From: Pseudomonas frederiksbergensis
GTDB lineage: Bacteria; Pseudomonadota; Gammaproteobacteria; Pseudomonadales; Pseudomonadaceae
DNA length: 64,000 nt
Direction of reading: 5' to 3'
NCBI RefSeq assembly: GCF_001874645.1
Contig: NZ_CP017886.1
Coordinates: 1,488,001-1,552,000 of the forward strand
Below are positions 35,010 to 45,347 of this stretch, piece by piece (within the stretch, counting starts at the first letter, position 1; every line of letters begins with the position of its first letter). The notes below the pieces were generated by a model. The model was not told the origin of the DNA. It made no database searches and saw only the letters and a list, made by a program, of their open reading frames with translations. Both the position numbers and the translations under genes were made by a program.

Positions 35010-35171
35010 TCACAAACCCGCAACAAATTCCCTACAAAATACGTAGCTCGCTATCTATCAACTTGGCGAGCGTGCGTATATAAAAGCACCCCATCGCAAC
35101 AAGGTGAACGAAGACAGGATCTTCGCTCGCCTTAAGTGTTGACACAACTGGACTCAATTACGCATGTTGTC

Positions 35172-35804
35172 TTAATGACGCAAGCTGGGGCTCAAGCGCA
35201 GCATGTCCAGACCCGTGTCGACCCAGCGCGCGGCTTCAGTGTGTAGCTGAAAGCTGTCGGGAGCGAGCAGCCACTGATACAGGATGCCGTCAACATAGGC
35301 ATGAATGCTGATCGCAGCGCGGGCCGTGTCGAGATTATCCGGCAACTGACCCCGTTTCACCGCGTTACGCAATGCCAGTTCGATACGCACATTGCACTCC
35401 AGACTGACGGTGCGGCGCTGCTGGCGCAGATCACACATTTCATCAGTGAATTCGCACTTGTGGAACAGAATCTCATTGATGCGTCGGGTCTTCGGGTCCA
35501 GGGCAACTTGATGAAACAAATGAATCAGCAGTTTGCGCATGCATCCCAGCGGATCCTCTTCCTCTTCACTTTCGCTCGCCCTGGCCATTTCATCCAGCGG
35601 CTCATGCAAGCTGTCGAGCATGGCCTGAACCAGATCGGCCTTATTGCTGAAATGCCAGTAGATGGCCCCACGCGTAACACCGGCCAGGGTAGCAATGTCC
35701 GCCAGTGTCGTGCGCGCCACGCCCCTTTCGTAAAAGGCTTTTTCTGCCGCTTCGAGTATCTGGCTACGGGTTTCTTGAGCTTCCTCTTTGGTGCGACGGA
35801 CCAT
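35172..35804 (-). CDS. emhR: TetR family repressor of the efflux operon (EmhR/TtgR)
   Basis: The 210-residue protein has an N-terminal TetR helix-turn-helix ([52 protein letters not shown]) and a helical ligand-binding domain. Sequence and position match TtgR of P. putida and EmhR of P. fluorescens, which bind aromatic drugs and flavonoids and then release the operator. It is divergent from emhABC and shares the operator with it, so it should repress itself as well. Confidence 0.92.
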   Translation of the reverse strand: MVRRTKEEAQETRSQILEAAEKAFYERGVARTTLADIATLAGVTRGAIYWHFSNKADLVQAMLDSLHEPLDEMARASESEEEEDPLGCMRKLLIHLFHQVALDPKTRRINEILFHKCEFTDEMCDLRQQRRTVSLECNVRIELALRNAVKRGQLPDNLDTARAAISIHAYVDGILYQWLLAPDSFQLHTEAARWVDTGLDMLRLSPSLRH

Positions 35805-35949
35805 GGCAGTAAAACCTCAATCAGGAATGCTTCAGCGATGTCTGCACACCGTCTGAACAAATGTGGGGCGAGCTCTCTGGAGTCTCGTCCCCGGCCTACA
35901 ATTCACGCCTTGCCTCGACTTTTGTAACCGGGTTGGTACTCAGCCAAGC

Positions 35950-35977
35950 TATTTACAAACAACCATGAACGTAAGTA
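35950..35977. promoter_or_regulatory. EmhR/TtgR operator
   Basis: An imperfect dyad with TATTTAC on the left and GTAAGTA on the right, centre ACAAACAACCATGAAC. It is nearly identical to the described TtgR operator in the ttgR-ttgA intergenic region of P. putida. It overlaps the divergent promoters of emhR and emhA. Confidence 0.85.
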
Positions 35978-36070
35978 TATTCCTTAGCAAGCTACTTATC
36001 CACCCAGCACAGTTTTTTTACCTTTCCACTTTTCTTGTGCGCATTTTGCGCGCCTGACCCGAGGATCTTC

Positions 36071-37228
36071 ATGCAATTCAAGCCAGCTGTTACCGCTCTG
36101 GTTACTGCCGTCGCCCTGGCATCGCTGCTCAGCGGATGTAAAAAGGAAGAGGCGGCCCCTGCCGCTCCAGCCCCTCAGGTCGGCGTCGTAACCCTTCAAC
36201 CTCAAGCCTTTACCCTGACATCCGAGCTGCCGGGCCGCACAACGGCCTACCGCATGGCGGAAGTTCGCCCACAGGTCAATGGCATCATTCTCAAGCGCCT
36301 GTTCAAAGAAGGCGGTGAAGTCAAGGAAGGCCAACAGCTCTACCAGATCGACCCTTCGGTCTATGAAGCCACGCTGAACAGTGCGCAAGCCAATCTGCAA
36401 TCGACCAAGTCGATTTCCGATCGCTACAAACAACTGGTCAACGAGCAAGCCGTAAGCCGTCAGGAATACGACACCGCCGTGGCTAACCGCTTGCAATCGG
36501 AAGCTGCCCTGAAAACCGCGCAGATCAATGTGCGCTATACCAAGGTTTATGCACCGATTTCCGGTCGCATCGGCCGCTCTTCGGTCACCGAAGGCGCACT
36601 GGTCAACAATGGCCAGACCGACGCCATGGCCGTCATCCAGCAACTGGACCCGATCTACGTCGACGTTACCCAGTCCTCGGTCGAACTGCTGGAACTGCGC
36701 CGCGAACTGGAAAGCGGTCGTTTGCAAAAGGCTGGCGAGAATGCCGCCATGGTCAAACTGACCCTCGAAGACGGCAGCCAGTACAAGCAACAGGGCAAGC
36801 TTGAGTTCTCCGAAGTCACGGTTGACCAGACCACCGGTTCCGTGACCTTGCGCGCAGTGTTCCCGAACCCTGATCACACGTTGCTGCCGGGCATGTTCGT
36901 TCACGCCCAACTGCAAGCCGGTGTGAATGCCGCCGCGATTCTTGCGCCGCAACAGGGCGTGACCCGTGACCTCAAAGGGACGCCAACCGCTCTGGTGGTC
37001 AGTGCGGACAACAAGGTCGAACTGCGTCAGCTCAAGGCCAGCCGCACTGTTGGCAGCCAATGGCTGGTTGAAGATGGCCTCAAGGCCGGCGATCGCCTGA
37101 TCACCGAAGGACTGCAATTCGTCAGACCTGGCGTTGAAGTCAAAACCACTGAAGCAACTAACGTTGGCGCAAAGAACCCAGCCCCCGCACAGGCAGCTAA
37201 CAATGCCGCCGGCGGCAAAGGGGAGTAA
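36071..37228 (+). CDS. emhA: RND efflux periplasmic adaptor EmhA/TtgA
   Basis: The 385-residue lipoprotein has the lipobox LLSG-C at residues about 19-23. A barrel-sandwich hybrid and alpha-helical hairpin follow (AEVRPQVNGIILKRLFKEGGEVKEGQQLYQIDPSVYEA; NEQAVSRQEYDTAVANRLQSEAALKTAQINVRYTKVYAPISGRIG), then a beta-barrel and a membrane-proximal domain. It links the inner-membrane pump to the outer-membrane channel. GAGGA precedes the ATG. First gene of the emhABC operon. Confidence 0.93.
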   Translation: MQFKPAVTALVTAVALASLLSGCKKEEAAPAAPAPQVGVVTLQPQAFTLTSELPGRTTAYRMAEVRPQVNGIILKRLFKEGGEVKEGQQLYQIDPSVYEATLNSAQANLQSTKSISDRYKQLVNEQAVSRQEYDTAVANRLQSEAALKTAQINVRYTKVYAPISGRIGRSSVTEGALVNNGQTDAMAVIQQLDPIYVDVTQSSVELLELRRELESGRLQKAGENAAMVKLTLEDGSQYKQQGKLEFSEVTVDQTTGSVTLRAVFPNPDHTLLPGMFVHAQLQAGVNAAAILAPQQGVTRDLKGTPTALVVSADNKVELRQLKASRTVGSQWLVEDGLKAGDRLITEGLQFVRPGVEVKTTEATNVGAKNPAPAQAANNAAGGKGE

Positions 37229-37231
37229 ACC

Positions 37232-40200
37232 ATGTCGAAATTTTTTATCGACCGTCCAATTTTCGCCTGGGTAATTGCCCTGGTGATCATGTTGGTCGGG
37301 GCACTATCGATCCTCAAGTTGCCGATCAACCAGTACCCGAGCATCGCCCCGCCGGCGATCGCCATTTCCGTCACCTACCCGGGTGCTTCTGCACAAACCG
37401 TGCAGGACACCGTGGTGCAGGTGATCGAGCAGCAGCTCAACGGTATCGATAACCTGCGTTATGTGTCCTCGGAAAGTAACTCCGACGGCAGCATGACCAT
37501 TACCGCGACCTTCGAGCAGGGCACCAACCCCGATACCGCGCAGGTTCAGGTCCAGAACAAACTGAACCTGGCCACCCCGCTGCTGCCGCAAGAAGTGCAG
37601 CAACAGGGTATCCGCGTGACCAAGGCCGTGAAAAACTTCCTGATGGTCATCGGCGTGGTCTCGCGCGACGGCAGCATGACCAAGGACGACCTGTCCAACT
37701 ACATCGTGTCCAACATGCAGGACCCGATCTCGCGGACGGCGGGTGTCGGTGACTTCCAGGTGTTTGGTGCCCAGTACGCCATGCGTATCTGGCTCGACCC
37801 GGCCAAGTTGAACAACTTCAACCTGACCCCGGTCGATGTCAAAACCGCCATCGCGGCACAGAACGTCCAGGTCTCCTCCGGCCAACTCGGCGGCCTGCCA
37901 GCCCTGCCCGGCCAGCAACTGAACGCCACGATCATCGGCAAGACCCGCTTGCAGACGGCCGAGCAGTTCAAGGAAATCCTGCTCCGGGTCAACAAGGATG
38001 GTTCGCAGGTTCGCCTGGCGGACGTTGCCGATGTCGGCCTCGGTGGCGAGAACTACAGCATCAGCGCCCAATTCAACGGCAGCCCGGCTTCCGGTCTGGC
38101 GGTGAAACTGGCCAACGGTGCCAACGCCCTCGACACCGCTAAAGCCCTGCGCAAGACCATCAGCGACCTCAAGCCGTTCTTCCCGGAAGGGATGGAAGTG
38201 GTATTCCCGTACGACACCACTCCGGTGGTGACCGAGTCGATCAAGGGTGTGGTTGAAACCCTGGTTGAAGCAATCGTGCTGGTGTTCCTGGTGATGTTCC
38301 TGTTCCTGCAAAACTTCCGCGCCACGGTCATCACGACCATGACCGTACCCGTGGTTCTACTGGGTACGTTCGGGATCCTCGCGGCGTTCGGTTTCAGCAT
38401 CAACACCCTGACCATGTTCGGCATGGTGCTCGCCATCGGCTTGCTGGTGGACGATGCCATCGTCGTGGTGGAAAACGTCGAACGGGTGATGAGCGAAGAA
38501 GGACTCTCGCCCAAGGAAGCCACCAAGAAATCCATGGGCCAGATCCAGGGTGCACTGGTCGGTATCGCACTGGTTCTGTCGGCGGTATTGCTGCCGATGG
38601 CGTTCTTCAGCGGCTCGACCGGGGTGATCTACAAGCAGTTCTCGATCACCATCGTTTCGGCCATGGCGTTGTCGGTCCTGGTCGCCTTGATCTTCACCCC
38701 GGCGCTCTGCGCCACCATGCTCAAGGCGATTCCGAAAGGCGAGCACGGCGTTCCGAAACGCGGCTTCTTCGGCTGGTTCAACCGCAACTTCGACCGTAGC
38801 GTCAGAAGCTACGAGCGCGGTGTCGGCAACATGCTCAAACACAAGGCGCCGTACCTGCTGGCCTACATCATCATCATCGTCGGCATGATCTGGCTGTTCA
38901 CCCGCATCCCAACGGCGTTCCTGCCGGAAGAAGACCAGGGCGTACTCTTTGCCCAGGTCCAGACCCCGGCCGGCTCCACCTCCCAGCGCACCCAAGTGGT
39001 CGTGGACGAGATGCGTGAATTCCTGCTGCGTCCTGGCAAGGATGGCGGTGAAGGCGATGCGGTGAACTCAGTGTTTACCGTGACCGGCTTCAACTTCGCC
39101 GGCCGTGGTCAGAGTTCGGGTATGGCGTTCATCATGCTCAAGCCATGGAGCGAGCGGAACGCCGACAACAGCGTGTTCAAGGTCGCGGCCCGTGCCCAAC
39201 AGCACTTCTTCACCTTCCGTGACGCCATGGTGTTTGCGTTCGCGCCACCCGCGGTACTGGAGTTGGGTAACGCCACCGGTTTCGACGTGTTCCTTCAGGA
39301 TCGTGCCGGCATTGGTCACGACAAGTTGATGGCTGCCCGTAACCAGTTCCTCGGTATGGCGGCGCAGAGCAAGGTGTTGTCGCAGGTCCGTCCGAACGGT
39401 CTGAACGACGAACCGCAATACCAACTGGAAATCGACGATGAAAAGGCCAGTGCCTTGGGCATCACGATGACCGAGATCAACAACACGCTGTCGATCGCAT
39501 TGGGCAGTAGCTACGTCAACGACTTCATCGACCGTGGTCGAGTGAAAAAGGTTTACGTACAAGGCCAGCCGGGTGCTCGCATGAGCCCTGAAGACCTGAA
39601 GAAATGGTACGTACGCAACAGCCAGGGGACCATGGTTCCGTTCTCTGCGTTCGCCAAGGGCGAGTGGATCTACGGCTCACCGAAGCTGGCGCGTTACAAC
39701 GGCGTAGAAGCGATGGAAATCCTCGGGGCTCCAGCGCCTGGTTACAGTACCGGTGAGGCCATGGCCGAAGTCGAAGCCCTGGCCCAGAAACTGCCGACGG
39801 GCGTGGGTATTTCCTGGACCGGTCTGTCGTATGAGGAACGTCTGTCCGGCTCGCAAGCTCCGGCGCTGTACGCATTGTCATTGCTGATGGTCTTCCTCTG
39901 TCTGGCGGCGCTGTACGAAAGCTGGTCGATTCCGATTGCGGTGATGCTGGTTGTACCGCTGGGGATCATCGGTGCCCTGCTCGCCACGAGCCTTCGCGGT
40001 CTGTCCAACGACGTGTACTTCCAGGTGGGTCTATTGACAACCATCGGTCTGGCGGCGAAAAACGCCATTCTGATTGTCGAATTTGCCAAGGAACTGCATG
40101 AACAAGGGCGCAGCCTGACGGACGCAGCCATCGAAGCGTGTCGGATGCGTTTGCGACCGATCATCATGACCTCGCTGGCCTTCGTCCTCGGTGTGGTACC

Positions 40201-40396
40201 TCTGGCCATTTCCACCGGCGCAGGTTCGGGTAGCCAACATGCGATCGGTACCGGGGTCATCGGCGGTATGCTGACCGCCACCGTACTGGCGATCTTCTGG
40301 GTCCCACTGTTCTTTGTCACCGTGTCGTCGATAGGTCAACGCAAGACTGCGGACCAGGATGACGCTATTGAAACTCCTAAAGAGGCTAGCCAATGA
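37232..40396 (+). CDS. emhB: RND efflux pump EmhB/TtgB (HAE1 family)
   Basis: The 1054-residue inner-membrane proton/drug antiporter starts [20 protein letters not shown]. Proton-relay acidic residues lie in [18 protein letters not shown] near residue 405, and the relay Lys in [17 protein letters not shown] near 945. Two large periplasmic loops are present. Length and motifs fit AcrB/TtgB. It exports solvents, aromatic hydrocarbons and antibiotics. GGGGAG precedes the start, 3 bases after emhA ends. Its stop overlaps emhC by 4 bases. Confidence 0.95.
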   Translation: MSKFFIDRPIFAWVIALVIMLVGALSILKLPINQYPSIAPPAIAISVTYPGASAQTVQDTVVQVIEQQLNGIDNLRYVSSESNSDGSMTITATFEQGTNPDTAQVQVQNKLNLATPLLPQEVQQQGIRVTKAVKNFLMVIGVVSRDGSMTKDDLSNYIVSNMQDPISRTAGVGDFQVFGAQYAMRIWLDPAKLNNFNLTPVDVKTAIAAQNVQVSSGQLGGLPALPGQQLNATIIGKTRLQTAEQFKEILLRVNKDGSQVRLADVADVGLGGENYSISAQFNGSPASGLAVKLANGANALDTAKALRKTISDLKPFFPEGMEVVFPYDTTPVVTESIKGVVETLVEAIVLVFLVMFLFLQNFRATVITTMTVPVVLLGTFGILAAFGFSINTLTMFGMVLAIGLLVDDAIVVVENVERVMSEEGLSPKEATKKSMGQIQGALVGIALVLSAVLLPMAFFSGSTGVIYKQFSITIVSAMALSVLVALIFTPALCATMLKAIPKGEHGVPKRGFFGWFNRNFDRSVRSYERGVGNMLKHKAPYLLAYIIIIVGMIWLFTRIPTAFLPEEDQGVLFAQVQTPAGSTSQRTQVVVDEMREFLLRPGKDGGEGDAVNSVFTVTGFNFAGRGQSSGMAFIMLKPWSERNADNSVFKVAARAQQHFFTFRDAMVFAFAPPAVLELGNATGFDVFLQDRAGIGHDKLMAARNQFLGMAAQSKVLSQVRPNGLNDEPQYQLEIDDEKASALGITMTEINNTLSIALGSSYVNDFIDRGRVKKVYVQGQPGARMSPEDLKKWYVRNSQGTMVPFSAFAKGEWIYGSPKLARYNGVEAMEILGAPAPGYSTGEAMAEVEALAQKLPTGVGISWTGLSYEERLSGSQAPALYALSLLMVFLCLAALYESWSIPIAVMLVVPLGIIGALLATSLRGLSNDVYFQVGLLTTIGLAAKNAILIVEFAKELHEQGRSLTDAAIEACRMRLRPIIMTSLAFVLGVVPLAISTGAGSGSQHAIGTGVIGGMLTATVLAIFWVPLFFVTVSSIGQRKTADQDDAIETPKEASQ

Positions 40397-41853
40397 GCAA
40401 GTCGCTACTCTCCCTAGCCATCGCCGCGTTCGTGCTCGGTGGCTGCTCGCTGATACCGGATTATCAGCAGCCTGCCGCACCGATTGCGCCGCAATACCCA
40501 CAAGGTCCGGCGTACTCACCGGCCCAGGCCGCAAGCCAGGCAGCCGCCGAACAAGGCTGGAAGCAGTTTTTCCATGACCCGGCGCTGCAACAGCTGATCC
40601 AGACCGCTCTGGAGAACAACCGCGACCTGCGTGTCGCGGCACTGAACATCGACGCTTTTGCGGCTCAATACCGCATCTCGCGCGCCGACTTGTTCCCGGC
40701 CGTCTCGGCGACCGGCACCGGCAGCCGTCAGCGGGTTCCGGCGCGAGCCTCGCAGACTGGCAAAGCGGGTATCAGCAGTTCCTATTCGGCCACCGTGGGC
40801 GTCAGCGCCTATGAGCTCGACCTGTTCGGTCGGGTTCGCAGCCTGAACGAACAAGCGCTGCAATCGTACTTCGCCACTGAAGAAGCGCGCCGCAGTACCC
40901 AGATCAGCCTGGTGGCCAGTGTGGCCAACGCCTACCTGACTTGGCAGGCCGACAAGGAACAGCTGAAACTGTCCCAGGACACCCTGGCCGCCTTCGAAGA
41001 AAGCTACCGGCTCACCGCCCGGAGCAACGAAGTCGGCGTGGCGTCGGCGCTGGACCTGAGCCAGTCGCGTACGTCCGTGGAGACCGCCAAGGTACAACAG
41101 GCGAAATTCACTCGCCTGGTTGCCCAGGATGAAAACAACCTGGCACTGCTGTTGGGCACCGGTGTACCGGCCAACCTGGCAGCGGGCCAGCCGTTGTCCG
41201 ATGACCTGCTCAGCGAAGTACCGGCCGGTCTGCCGTCTGACCTGCTGCAACGTCGCCCGGACATCCTTGAAGCCGAACACAAGCTCAAGGCCGCCAACGC
41301 CAACATCGGCGCAGCGCGGGCGGCGTTCTTCCCGAGCATCAGCCTGACCGCCAATGCCGGCACCCTGAGCCCGGACCTTTCCGGTCTGTTCAAGGGCGGT
41401 TCAGGGACCTGGTTGTTCCAGCCACAAATCAACCTGCCGATCTTCAATGCCGGCTCTCTGAGCGCCAGCCTGGATTATTCGAAAATCCAGAAAGACATCA
41501 CGATCGCGCAGTACGAGAAGTCGATTCAGACAGCCTTTCAGGAAGTCTCCGACGGCCTCGCCGCACGCCTGACCTTCAACGAACAGTTGCAGGCCCAGCG
41601 TGATCTGGTGGCCGCCAACCAGAATTACTACCGCCTGGCCGAGCGTCGCTACCGCATCGGTGTCGACAGCAACCTGACCTTCCTCGACGCCCAGCGTCAG
41701 TTGTTCAGCGCGCAGCAATCGCTGATCACCGACCGCCTGTCGCAACTGGTCAGTGAAGTGAACCTGTATAAGGCTCTGGGTGGTGGCTGGAACGCGCAAA
41801 CCGCAAAGAACGAGCCGGTGAAAGAAGAAGCACCGAAACTGAAGATGTTCTGA
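40393..41853 (+). CDS. emhC: Outer-membrane efflux channel EmhC/TtgC (OprM family)
   Basis: The 486-residue lipoprotein has the lipobox VLGG-C at residues 13-17 and two OEP repeats ([38 protein letters not shown]-like [25 protein letters not shown]). [24 protein letters not shown] is also typical of OprM/TtgC. It forms the trimeric exit duct. The ATGA overlap with emhB and a terminator after it close the operon. Confidence 0.94.
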   Translation: MSKSLLSLAIAAFVLGGCSLIPDYQQPAAPIAPQYPQGPAYSPAQAASQAAAEQGWKQFFHDPALQQLIQTALENNRDLRVAALNIDAFAAQYRISRADLFPAVSATGTGSRQRVPARASQTGKAGISSSYSATVGVSAYELDLFGRVRSLNEQALQSYFATEEARRSTQISLVASVANAYLTWQADKEQLKLSQDTLAAFEESYRLTARSNEVGVASALDLSQSRTSVETAKVQQAKFTRLVAQDENNLALLLGTGVPANLAAGQPLSDDLLSEVPAGLPSDLLQRRPDILEAEHKLKAANANIGAARAAFFPSISLTANAGTLSPDLSGLFKGGSGTWLFQPQINLPIFNAGSLSASLDYSKIQKDITIAQYEKSIQTAFQEVSDGLAARLTFNEQLQAQRDLVAANQNYYRLAERRYRIGVDSNLTFLDAQRQLFSAQQSLITDRLSQLVSEVNLYKALGGGWNAQTAKNEPVKEEAPKLKMF

Positions 41854-41884
41854 TAGCAATGCTCTGATAACAACGGCAAAAATG

Positions 41885-41909
41885 AAGCCCACCCTCCGGT
41901 GGGCTTTTT
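41885..41909 (+). terminator. Rho-independent terminator after emhC
   Basis: AAGCCCACC and GGTGGGCTT form a 9-bp stem with loop CTCC, followed by TTT, 32 bases after the emhC stop. Confidence 0.88.
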
Positions 41910-42016
41910 GTTGTCCATAAAAAAGCTGGCGACTCGCTTTCACCGGTGATGAAGCCAACAGCGGGTTTTGTCGCACAGCCGCCGGGGCATGTGCAGAAAC
42001 TCGCGCCTCCCTGGCA

Positions 42017-43177
42017 TCAACCGGTCATACCCAGCAAGCGTGCAGCCCCCTCCGCAGTTCCCGATATCGCCAACAGCCCGGCGTGGTGACTTTCCAGCCC
42101 TCTGACCTCTTTGGCCAGGTTTTCCAGAAGCTGACGTCCTTGAGGTGTGAAATCCGTGCTGGCTTCAAAATCCGGCAACGCCTTGATCAAGCCTTGCAGG
42201 ATGAACACCAGACGGTTTTGCGCCCGTTGCAGTTCATGCGACGAGCGTGAGCGAACCCGTCCCAGGTATTTGACCAATGCGACGCACACGAAAAACTCAT
42301 GGAAATAGCCATGAAAATCACGTGCCTGCCCCGACCACGGCAAAGTGAACAACACCTCCCGCGAGGTCTCATCCTTGACGACTGGGCACACTTCGACAAT
42401 GTTGTAGAGCAATTGATGGGTGGCCTCATGCACCAGCGACTCTTCCAGGTCGAGTATCGAATCATCCCGGTTCGATATGAAGATGATCCCGATGAAGCGC
42501 GACGCCGAACAGCTTCGAAATGAACCATCGGGCAAATAACAAATGGACTTGACCAGTTTTCTAAACTGTTCGCGACAGGCGGGCCACGTGTGTTCTATCC
42601 GCAATAGCGCAATATTCACCACGTCGCAAAAGAAATTCACGGAATGACCATTACGCTCCAATTGTTTGCGGGTCGCTTCATCTTTCGGAAACTCATAACT
42701 GGGCGGCGCCACTCTCGCCACCAGCGGATCGACATCAAACCGATACACAGGGGGGCAATAATCGTTCGTGCGAACACTGTCGGTTGTTTTCACCCGCGCC
42801 AGCATCTGTGGAAACCCGATCAGCATTTTCTCTAACGCATCCGTATCAGCAACCTTTTTCGTGATGACCCGATGGGCATAATGAGCGGTCAATACATTCC
42901 ACACTTGAAACACCGGATCATTAATAATCAAACGCTGCTCACGGGTCGGAGGCACGATAAGATTAAACGCTTGCTCGAAAAACTCCGCCAACTGCGGAGC
43001 ATTGGGAAACCGTTGAAAAAGTTCGGTGTACAGCGCGTCAAAGCGCGTGTAGCGATTCCGACTGACACGCTCCAGCAATACCTCAAATCGTGAAAGCTCC
43101 GCATCCGGCAGGAATGTCGTGCCCTGAAATAACTCGTCATCGGATAGCTCACGCAGACCACTGTTCCCGATATCCAT
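42017..43177 (-). CDS. HExxH motif protein of the peptide-modification (aKG-HExxH-like) type
   Basis: The 386-residue cytoplasmic protein has the metal-binding motif HEATH in LDLEESLVHEATHQLLYNI near residue 243. About 30 residues later comes TLPWSGQARDFHGYFHEFFVCVALVKYLG, where RDFHGYFHEFFV matches the conserved block after HExxH in the TIGR04267-like 'HEXXH motif putative peptide modification' family. Members of that family are linked to RiPP maturation as 2-oxoglutarate-dependent hydroxylases. The start at 43177 has AAGGGAAGG upstream; an in-frame ATG at 43303 lacks good spacing. Two tiny ORFs precede it on the same strand. No transporter or protease gene is adjacent. Confidence 0.75.
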   Translation of the reverse strand: MDIGNSGLRELSDDELFQGTTFLPDAELSRFEVLLERVSRNRYTRFDALYTELFQRFPNAPQLAEFFEQAFNLIVPPTREQRLIINDPVFQVWNVLTAHYAHRVITKKVADTDALEKMLIGFPQMLARVKTTDSVRTNDYCPPVYRFDVDPLVARVAPPSYEFPKDEATRKQLERNGHSVNFFCDVVNIALLRIEHTWPACREQFRKLVKSICYLPDGSFRSCSASRFIGIIFISNRDDSILDLEESLVHEATHQLLYNIVEVCPVVKDETSREVLFTLPWSGQARDFHGYFHEFFVCVALVKYLGRVRSRSSHELQRAQNRLVFILQGLIKALPDFEASTDFTPQGRQLLENLAKEVRGLESHHAGLLAISGTAEGAARLLGMTG

Positions 43178-43241
43178 TTTGCAACCTTCCCTTAAGCTGA
43201 CGGCAACGGCTTCGCCATCGTCAGACTGGCGATGCCATACC

Positions 43242-43310
43242 CTAATTGTTCGTAAAGACGACGCACCCAAGAACCGAGGCCAAACATTCCTGATTGACTT
43301 CATGACTCAT
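43242..43310 (-). CDS. Micro-ORF, 22 residues, candidate modified-peptide precursor
   Basis: The ORF reads MSHEVNQECLAS, then VLGCVV and FTNN, with two Cys. AAGGAG lies exactly 7 bases before the ATG, one of the best ribosome sites nearby, while the overlapping ATG at 43303 is poorly placed. It ends 64 bases before the HExxH gene, on the same strand. It could be a very short RiPP precursor, a leader peptide controlling translation, or chance. Confidence 0.35.
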   Translation of the reverse strand: MSHEVNQECLASVLGCVVFTNN

Positions 43311-43324
43311 TAAACTTCTCCTTG

Positions 43325-43366
43325 TTATTTCGGCATGACGAAAAACGTACCCCCCTGACGAAGCAT
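43325..43366 (-). CDS. Micro-ORF, 13 residues, upstream of the HExxH gene
   Basis: The ORF reads MLRQGGTFFVMPK. AAAAGGA ends 7 bases before the ATG, the same spacing as for the next micro-ORF. Its stop lies 14 bases before the start of that ORF, so both would be on one transcript with the HExxH gene. At this length coding status cannot be judged from sequence alone. Confidence 0.28.
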   Translation of the reverse strand: MLRQGGTFFVMPK

Positions 43367-43933
43367 GAAACTTTCCTTTTCCCGCCCTGAGGACCTTGAA
43401 TATAGCAAGACCCCTGCTCTTTTCCAGCCATGCCCAGGGTTCCCTTTAAACCGTTTCACGATAATCGACAACACCGATTCTTAAGGTTAACTGGCAATTA
43501 TCGATCGCCGCCTAATAACAGAAACAACCATAGGAAACCTCTTACAACCAAAGTAATAAACACTTCTATTTACTATCAACCAACAGAACACATGCGCCAT
43601 TAATAGAACGCGACGCCGCCCCCCCACCATTGCCCCGGATAACCAGTGATTTTAATTAACAATGTTCCATGCATCAGCAGCCCGACCGTCGTCGATTAGT
43701 GTTCGCTGATCGCCCAAAAACCCGTCTCCCCGATTGAACCCCCTCATCGATCCCCCGCACCATTCCCCCGCACCGACAAGAACCAATAACAACAGGTCCG
43801 ACACCATGACTGCGTGCCCTACCCGCTCCGGCTGACCTCGCCCCTTCGCTTTATTCGAATTCGATTTTTTGTCTGCAACCCTGGTTGCGGCTGTGTCCTG
43901 CTTCATCCCTAACAATTAGAGAGACCTGACTTC
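43367..43933. other. Long AT-richer intergenic region upstream of the HExxH unit and the OprD gene
   Basis: These 567 bases are the divergent control region of the HExxH unit (minus) and the porin (plus). I see no gene of ordinary length that I can support. A CGATAATCG motif at 43459-43467 equals the core of the PcaR-like sites at 54672 and 56222, and a C-run lies at 43616-43625. Composition is more AT-rich than the flanks between 43480 and 43610. Confidence 0.4.
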
Positions 43934-45196
43934 ATGAAGCCTTCCACCTGTGCAAAACAGCTTTTTCCGACTCTATTGACCACCGCACTGGTCAGCGCGG
44001 CCCTGCCGGCCATGGCCGCTGAGTCAGGTTTTCTGGAGGACGCCAGCGCCAACCTGAACCTGCGCAACTTCTACTTCAACCGCAACTTCACCAACCCGAC
44101 CCATGCGCAACACACGCAGGCAGAATGGACGCAAAGCTTCATCCTCGATGCCAAATCCGGGTTCACCCAAGGCACCGTCGGTTTTGGTCTGGATGTGCTG
44201 GGGCTGTATTCGGTCAAGCTCGATGGTGGGCGTGGTACCGGTGGTACGCAGTTGCTGCCGCTGGACGGTGACGGGGAACCCGCGAGCAACTTCGGGCGCC
44301 TGGACGTGGCCTTCAAGGCGAGGATTTCCAAGACTGAACTGAAGGTCGGCGAATGGATGCCGGTGCTGCCGATCCTGCGCTCTGACGATGGTCGCTCGCT
44401 GCCGCAAACCTTTCGTGGCGGGCAGATCACCTCGAAGGAAATCGACGGCCTGACGCTTTACGGTGGCCAGTTCCAGAACAACAGCCCACGCAACGACTCG
44501 AGCATGACCGCCATGTTCATGAACGGTAAACCGGGCATCACTTCCGACCGTTTCAACTTCCAGGGCGGCGAATACACCTTCAACGACAAGCGCAGCATGA
44601 TCGGGTTGTGGAACGCCCAACTCAAGGACATCTACAGTCAGCAGTTCATCAACCTGGTCCACACCCAGCCATTGGGTGACTGGACCCTCGGTGCCAACCT
44701 GGGCTTTTTCTATGGCAAGGAAGATGGCAGCGCGCGGGCCGGCGACCTCGATAACAAAACCTGGTCCGGGTTGTTCTCGGCCAAATATGGCGGCAACACG
44801 TTCTATGTCGGCTTGCAGAAACTCACCGGCGACAGTGCCTGGATGCGGGTCAACGGCACCAGCGGCGGGACGCTGGCCAACGACAGTTACAACTCAAGCT
44901 ACGACAACGCCCAGGAGAAATCCTGGCAACTGCGCCACGACTACAACTTCGCCGCCGCAGGCATTCCCGGCCTGACCCTGATGAACCGCTACATCAGCGG
45001 CGATAACGTACACACCGGGACCATCACCAACGGCAAGGAATGGGGGCGCGAGAGCGAAATCGGCTACACCGTGCAAAGCGGCAGCCTGAAAAGCCTCAAC
45101 GTCAGGTGGCGTAACTCGAGCATGCGTCGGGATTACAGCAACAACGAATTCGACGAAAACCGCCTGATCGTCAGCTATCCAATCAACCTGCTCTGA
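43934..45196 (+). CDS. OprD family outer-membrane porin
   Basis: The 420-residue protein has a signal peptide (to about residue 28, AMAAES). It then has the OprD signature opening GFLEDASANLNLRNFYFNRNF, a QSFILDAKSGFTQGTVGFGLDVLG strand, and a C-terminal ENRLIVSYPINLL. OprD-family channels take up amino acids or small aromatic and organic acids. Closeness to the pca cluster suggests an aromatic acid, but the substrate is not readable. A GAGAG site precedes the ATG. Confidence 0.9.
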   Translation: MKPSTCAKQLFPTLLTTALVSAALPAMAAESGFLEDASANLNLRNFYFNRNFTNPTHAQHTQAEWTQSFILDAKSGFTQGTVGFGLDVLGLYSVKLDGGRGTGGTQLLPLDGDGEPASNFGRLDVAFKARISKTELKVGEWMPVLPILRSDDGRSLPQTFRGGQITSKEIDGLTLYGGQFQNNSPRNDSSMTAMFMNGKPGITSDRFNFQGGEYTFNDKRSMIGLWNAQLKDIYSQQFINLVHTQPLGDWTLGANLGFFYGKEDGSARAGDLDNKTWSGLFSAKYGGNTFYVGLQKLTGDSAWMRVNGTSGGTLANDSYNSSYDNAQEKSWQLRHDYNFAAAGIPGLTLMNRYISGDNVHTGTITNGKEWGRESEIGYTVQSGSLKSLNVRWRNSSMRRDYSNNEFDENRLIVSYPINLL

Positions 45197-45242
45197 CTCG
45201 ATAAAAAATACCGCGAGGACATGAACCGTTCAGCATCGTTAT

Positions 45243-45268
45243 GCTCCTATGGAGACTTCCATAGGAGC
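45243..45268 (+). terminator. Hairpin after the OprD porin gene
   Basis: GCTCCTATGG and CCATAGGAGC form a perfect 10-bp stem with loop AGACTT, 46 bases after the stop. No T-run follows, so it may stabilise the mRNA end rather than terminate strictly. Confidence 0.5.
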
Positions 45269-45347
45269 GACGGTTTGCGGCGTGGTGAATCACTGCGCGC
45301 CGACAGTCTGCATTCGTCCTGATCTGTCGTAGGCCAAAGCAAAAGAC

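Noticed and set aside
41940-42017. 25-codon ORF starting at the stop of the HExxH gene (TGATG)
   Set aside because: Translational coupling is possible, but the Arg/His-rich sequence without its own ribosome site looks like chance or a repeat-derived frame.
43652-43915. 87-codon minus-strand ORF upstream of the OprD porin
   Set aside because: No ribosome site, low-complexity Gly-rich translation, and it overlaps the porin control region.
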